64,000 nt of DNA from Anthonomus grandis grandis (lineage: Eukaryota > Arthropoda > Insecta > Coleoptera > Curculionidae), in the NCBI RefSeq assembly GCF_022605725.1, contig NC_065546.1, positions 43,334,227-43,398,226 of the forward strand. Reading direction: 5' to 3'. Positions 59,130-64,000 of this stretch are shown in pieces. Numbering within the stretch: the stretch's first letter is position 1; every line of letters begins with the position of its first letter. Below the pieces are notes generated by a model. It saw nothing but the letters and a program-made list of their open reading frames with translations, was not told the DNA's origin and made no database searches. The translations under genes and the position numbers were made by a program.

Positions 59130-60190
59130 ATATTAAATATTTATTGTGTTCCATTTAAGAATCGCACCTACCTGTACCCTAACTCTTATAGCGTTTGAAC
59201 CCTAGCTTTTTTCTCGCTTTATTCATTAACTAGGTAGTAAGTTTACCTACGCCCATAGATGACCACAAAACCCTCAAAAATTTACATTTTATTACTCTTT
59301 ACCTCTTTGAAATACAGTATTAATATCTTAGAAATCAATTAAATATCAGAAGTATTCAACAAAATTTTTATGAATTTATTTTGATTGAGATACAATAAAT
59401 ACCCACAATATTGATGTTTTCGTCAAAAACATGCAATAAAAATATTTCCAGGTAGAAAATACAACCAAATTTTGACATATCTTATATTGAGTCTCAGTTT
59501 AAGAAAAATGACGGTGTTGTTATTTACATAAAGTAGCACCTTCATGCAACCACCGAAATCAGAAAAATCTTAATATTATTGGTGTTGATAGGTTTTTTGA
59601 AAATCTTAAAACAGATTTGTCGATAGAAGTTATTGAGTATATAGTTCTTCCACTAGAAACAGCCATAATTATTAATTACACATATGCATTTTTATCAAGA
59701 CCCATAATGTATATATTACAAACAATATAAAATTGACTGATATAAAACTGACCATTACACAACAGCATGATCGATAGATAAAATAAAAATATTGTTTGCA
59801 AAATAAAAATATTACTTGCAAATAAAAACAATTTATGTCGTAAAACCACGCCATCATAATGTTCTTATTAATCAAAATATAGAGGAAACATATAAATTTT
59901 TTAAAAATAAATGAATGTCTTACATAGATTTAAATACAAAGAAATATACAGTAAACTATAAAAAACTTGCAAGAGTGATTGTACACGTAGATTTAATAAA
60001 ATGCAATCAGTGATATGTATATCGTGTATAGGATAAATCTCACAAGCTAATAGCAAAGCGCTTTCGGCTACCTAAAAGGTGTAAAAAATATAATTTAAGA
60101 AATTCAATAAAGTATTAGACCTAAAAATTTAACAAAAAACTCTATCCTTAAAGGGGTTTCTTTTTTTGTTATTTCTTTAATTAACTTCCG
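59130..60190. other. Gene-free AT-rich stretch
   Basis: No coding, RNA or repeat signal that I can support. Confidence 0.5.
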
Positions 60191-60194
60191 GACT

Positions 60195-60700
60195 AAGTCC
60201 TTGGAGGAGAAGTGTCAAGTACATGCTTTATACACTGACTCTTCCAAAGGCTTTGACGGGATTAAAAATTAAATCATGGATTGTTGATATATAAACTCAT
60301 ATTCTACAGGGCGGTCACTTGGGACTGTTGTTCAACCTTTATGAAAAAGATATCTCGGAGTGCTTTTCGTACAGCCCTTTTCTCCTCTTTGCTGATGATT
60401 TAGAGATATGTGGCTTCTAAACAGAGTTCAATTACCAACAATTATAGTCATCCCTTAATTTCAAAAGTCTGGAAACTCGTCGCAATCATAAAGACTTAAA
60501 GGTGTTTTATGAGATTCTTCATTCTCTGAACTTATGCCCTTTACTTTTACATAAAATAGGTCTTGCCTGTTGAAGCCAGACGTATATCGCACGAATTATG
60601 ATCATTATTCCTTTTTTGCCTTAGTTATTAGGTTGGTCAATCAGCATTCTCAAGGAGTGACTGCTTTGGGATTCGAACAGGCTTCAGGAGAGGTTTAATT
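60195..60700 (+). pseudogene. Small non-LTR reverse transcriptase relic
   Basis: YTDSSKGFDG at 60230 (YTDFSKAFD block), then HLGLLFNLYEKDISECFSYS and PFLLFADDLEICGF near 60320-60420 (FADD catalytic pair). Heavily decayed. Confidence 0.6.
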
Positions 60701-60819
60701 CATTATTAACACTAATTAACTTTATAAACCTTATCTATAAATCTCTATAATATTGTGATATATTAATTATGGGTTAGGATTAGTAAATCTTATCTTATGA
60801 CATTCTTCCATCAATTACC

Positions 60820-62640
60820 ACTGAGGAAATTATTGCTGCTAGTCGAAGGCTAAAAAACAAGTTGACAGCCGGTCCAGATGGTGTTTCAAGTTTTGTGGCT
60901 AAAGACTGCATGTTTGTCCTTTGTCAGCCTTTATGTCATATTTTTAACCTTATTTTGAAAACTGGCAAATTTCCAGGCGTCTGGAAATGTGCTAAAGTAA
61001 AACCAATTCACAAAAAAGACGATATAAACAGAATCGACAACTACCGACCTATACTTGCATATTACGTTGCATATACAGATACTTTGCAATTTTTCCAAAA
61101 CTTTTAAGACTATTGTTTATAACAGAATTCTTCCCCAAGTTCAATCAGTACTCTCTATAGATCAGCACGGTTTTATTTCTAAAAGGTCGTGCATCACTAA
61201 CCTCTGTAATGTGACTCATTTTATTTTTTTCAACCCTCGATAGAAATAAAATAGAATAGGTTGATGTGGTGTATACTGATTTCAGTAAGGCTTTCGATCA
61301 GATATATATCATATCATAGCATTCTGCTGGAAAAATTGAACAAGCAATTCAACTTCTCAGAAAGGCTAATTTCGTTGCTTTCGTCATACCTTATTGACCG
61401 TCTACAGTTTGTTAAGGTTGAAGGTTGCAGATCTAATACCTTTGTTTCAACTTCTGGAGTCCAACAGGGATCCAATCTCGTCCCACTTCTTTTTATCTTT
61501 TATATTAATGATCTTATAGAATGGATTTCCTGCCTTAGACTAACTTATGCTGATGATCTAAAAATATTCTGGTGTATCAATAGTATCCTGGACTGCTTGT
61601 TCTTACAGAGTAACTTGGACCTAATTAGGGGGTGGTGCAGTCGAAATCAGTTATGTCTTAACATCTCGAAATGCTGTGTGATCTCCTTTCACCGAACCAA
61701 GAATCCTGTTTTGTTTAATTACAATATAGACAATCAAATCCTCTGTAGAAGTACTTTTATTAAAGATCTGGGGGTTGTATTCGACGATAGGCTTACATTT
61801 GTGCCACATATTGAACAGACAGTGACCTCCTCGTTGAAACTTCTGGGTTTTGTCATTCGAAATAGCCGACTCTTTAACAACTCAAACTCAATAAAACTAT
61901 TGTACTTTTCCTTTGTTAGATCAAGACTGGAATACGGTTCCTTGGTGTGGTGTCCTTTCTATGAATGTCATGTTGGCTACATCGAGAGTGTTCAGAGAAG
62001 CGTTTTAAAGTTTCTTATGCTTCGTGAGGATGGAATATATCCTGTTAGGGGACATGATCATGATCTGATATTAGGTAGATTTAATCTGCAATCTCTGGCC
62101 ATGAGGAGAACAATTCATTTTGTATTCTTACGGATTCATTTCATTTTGTCATTCTTACGGAAGTTGGTCAATAATCAAATAAAGTCTCCTCCTCTCTTGA
62201 ACGATATTCTATTTCATGTACCACGATTTGCTTCTAGAGCAAATATCACTTTTGCTTTAGATCGCGCCAGAACTAACATTAGGTTTTAGGATCCCGTATA
62301 TCAAATGTGCAGAATTTTTAATTCAGTATCATCAACCTGTGACATATTTGTATGCTCCATAAAGGATCTAGTTTTGTCTCTGACAAACCAACAGTTACCA
62401 TAATTCCTTTTCTCTTCCTTTTTTCCCTTGTCCCATGAATCCCTTTCTTTGTTCATTCTAATGTTAATTTACATCTCCTTTAATTTTGATGTATACATGA
62501 TGACACTATAGTAATTTAAGTTTTCCTTATTTTTCTTATTTAATTTATAGTAATTTAACACTTGTTTACATTTTCAAAACATTAATTGTAGATTTTCCTG
62601 TAACTGTGCTTTGCCTGTTGGAAATATGCTAAATAAATAA
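60820..62640 (+). pseudogene. Non-LTR reverse transcriptase relic, 5'-truncated
   Basis: LTAGPDGVSSFVAKDC and VWKCAKVKPIHKKDD (60855-61020) open the reverse transcriptase. DQHGFISKRSCITNL is at 61157, VYTDFSKAFDQ at 61270, SGVQQGSNLVPLLFIFYIND at 61455 and LTYADDLKIF at 61540 (catalytic YADD). The thumb and C-terminal part runs to the stop at 62287. Two shifts (near 61085 and 61245) break the frame. The tail to about 62640 ends with AATAAATAAA. 5'-truncated, Jockey/I-like. Confidence 0.87.
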
Positions 62641-62719
62641 ATCTTGTATTATATTATTTCTTTTTTATACAATTCTCTTTATATTGGGTTAAACCCGTCG
62701 ATAAATAAAAATTTATGAC

Positions 62720-62760
62720 CCTGTGTCACACGACAGTCAGTTCATCGTAAATATATTTTC
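62720..62760 (+). pseudogene. Neuroparsin signal-exon tail, duplicated relic
   Basis: ctgtgtcacacgacagtcag then ttcatc|gtaaatat matches 49692-49735 (end of the signal-peptide exon plus donor) with few changes, and the first bases of the intron also match. The start codon and the rest of the exon are missing; the non-LTR element ends 80 bp upstream. Confidence 0.8.
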
Positions 62761-63320
62761 GTTAGAAGTACGTATATACTCTAAGAGATCAACAATTTTC
62801 CATTATCCTGATCATATATTTTAAAAAACTCTTATTGATTTGAATATTGCCAAATTTCCAGCTGAATGCAACTAAAACGGTGCCACTGTTATTCCAGATT
62901 CCAGAAATCTTTTTCTTCCTGGACTCATCTCCTCTCTAATTTTAATTATATCGATCAGTTTTAGAATTCTAACTCGTTCCTCGAGTTTTTCTGCATTATC
63001 CGTCTATGAACACAAATTACTAGGAACAAGACTTCGATCACATTCCTCATTGTCAAGTTGGAATTTCGTGGGCTTAAAATAGATTTCTAATTAGGAATTC
63101 ATTAGAAGTTTATCAATTTGAGGCTCTATGTATAATAGAAAAAAAAACAATTAGAATTATCTGATATGTCGATACAGACCAGATTGTGGATGTTTTTGTG
63201 ACTTCTATTATTGTTACAGTTAAAATAATTGTTTGCAAGGCCTGTCCAGAGAAAAGCATTTGTACATAAGTATTTTTTTTTAATTGGGCAAAAGCAATTT
63301 TATTTCTTTTCTTCATTTTC

Positions 63321-63480
63321 AGGTGCATGGCAATTACGAAGTCATGGGAATCCCAAGAGATATGTGACAGGTGTACCAATGTATCTATGGCGATATTGGA
63401 TCCGTGGATATGTTATCGCCATACCATGTGATAAGAATAGGATTTGTACAAATAGCAATAGGACAATAGAAAGATTTGTA
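63321..63480 (+). pseudogene. Neuroparsin middle-exon relic, copy 1
   Basis: The acceptor-like TTTTCAG is followed by a frame reading MAITKSWESQEICDRCTNV, a shortened match to MAITESW...SQEECDR of the intact gene. A shifted downstream match is PCDKNRICTN (against DACNRRICAK). A deletion removes the first two cysteines and a stop follows. Confidence 0.8.
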
Positions 63481-63540
63481 CAAACCTATATACTTTTTAT
63501 TCTAAAATTGTACAATTTTATTTTTTTTTTTTTTTAATTT

Positions 63541-63670
63541 TCAGTCATGGAAATAACGGAATCTTAAATACGCATTTCCTGGGAATCCCAAGAGGTATAT
63601 CACATGAATTCTTCAAATGGATGTATCCGGGGAGAGGACCTCTAAAGGAAAACATTCTTGCTGTAAGATT
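63541..63670 (+). pseudogene. Neuroparsin middle-exon relic, copy 2
   Basis: TTTTCAG then MEITES, a stop, and a collinear nucleotide match to 52427-52545 (ggaataacgga..., ggatgtatccggggagagga against tttatgcatctggggtgaag). Donor-like CTGTAAGA at 63660. All cysteine codons but one are lost. Confidence 0.7.
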
Positions 63671-64000
63671 CTTAATATATTTTTTCATTTATTCCAGGAG
63701 GTTTAGCCCATTTGTCAGGATTTTTTTTCTTAGATGACTAGACTCAGCGTTTATCCAGAAAAGTATTTCTATTTTTTTTTAATATTTAATTAGTTTTGAA
63801 TTGCCTGAATGAGGTAAAAAATTAACTCAACTGCCTGAAATACATAAAAACCACACTGAGGATCTTAAAGAAAATACCCCAGATTTCCCATAAGCATGTA
63901 AGCATGCCACAGCATATACTAATAAGCAAACTACAGATTTGATGTATGTTGTAATGCTTCTATATATAGAAATTTTTAAGCATTTTATTTTGGTTACATT

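Noticed and set aside
1..64000. tRNA and rRNA genes
   Set aside because: I looked for B-box and acceptor pairings and for conserved rRNA blocks and found none I could support by eye; tRNAscan-SE and Infernal runs would settle it.

Overview
The window is AT-rich nuclear DNA of an insect. Two spliced genes carry it: a neuroparsin (+) and a multi-pass membrane RING-H2 protein (-). Introns have GT-AG borders, and most of the rest is decayed DNA transposons and non-LTR retrotransposons. Neuroparsin genes are known from locusts, beetles and other insects but not from Drosophila melanogaster. The TE mix would fit a beetle, but the order cannot be fixed from sequence alone.

Layout. 0.2-7 kb: an old DD41D mariner-like element split by a nearly intact Tc1 element with about 350-bp inverted repeats; an orphan heat-shock type promoter; two more DD41D relics. 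7-15.8 kb: a non-LTR retrotransposon (-) split by a pogo/Tigger element, a DD41D element that has captured a piece of that retrotransposon, and a second non-LTR relic (+). 17.6-21.6 kb: a third non-LTR relic (+) interrupted by a foldback element with a hammerhead-like core and by a second pogo-like element.

22.1-37.6 kb: the RING gene (-), four exons over 15.5 kb with a predicted protein of 403 aa. Its introns hold a DD41D transposase that has its own two short introns, a deleted Tc1 element, about 15 copies of a 185-bp tandem repeat and a piggyBac element inserted inside that array. 35.6-52.8 kb: the neuroparsin gene (+). A TATA-bearing first exon candidate lies inside intron 2 of the RING gene on the opposite strand. 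The coding exons are at 49.6, 52.4 and 52.6 kb and encode a 107-aa precursor with 12 cysteines in the predicted mature part. Both neuroparsin introns carry related 60-120 bp tandem repeats. Intron 1 also holds a Ty3/gypsy relic with one clear LTR and a repeat family present at least twice.

53-64 kb: more DD41D relics, two non-LTR relics and, at 62.7-63.7 kb, remains of a second neuroparsin locus (an exon-2 tail and two decayed exon-3 copies).

The two host genes have no evident functional link: one encodes a secreted Cys-rich neurohormone, the other a probable ER or endomembrane E3 ubiquitin ligase. All TE coding regions are broken by stops, shifts or deletions; the Tc1 at 0.7-2.6 kb is closest to intact, with a single in-frame stop.
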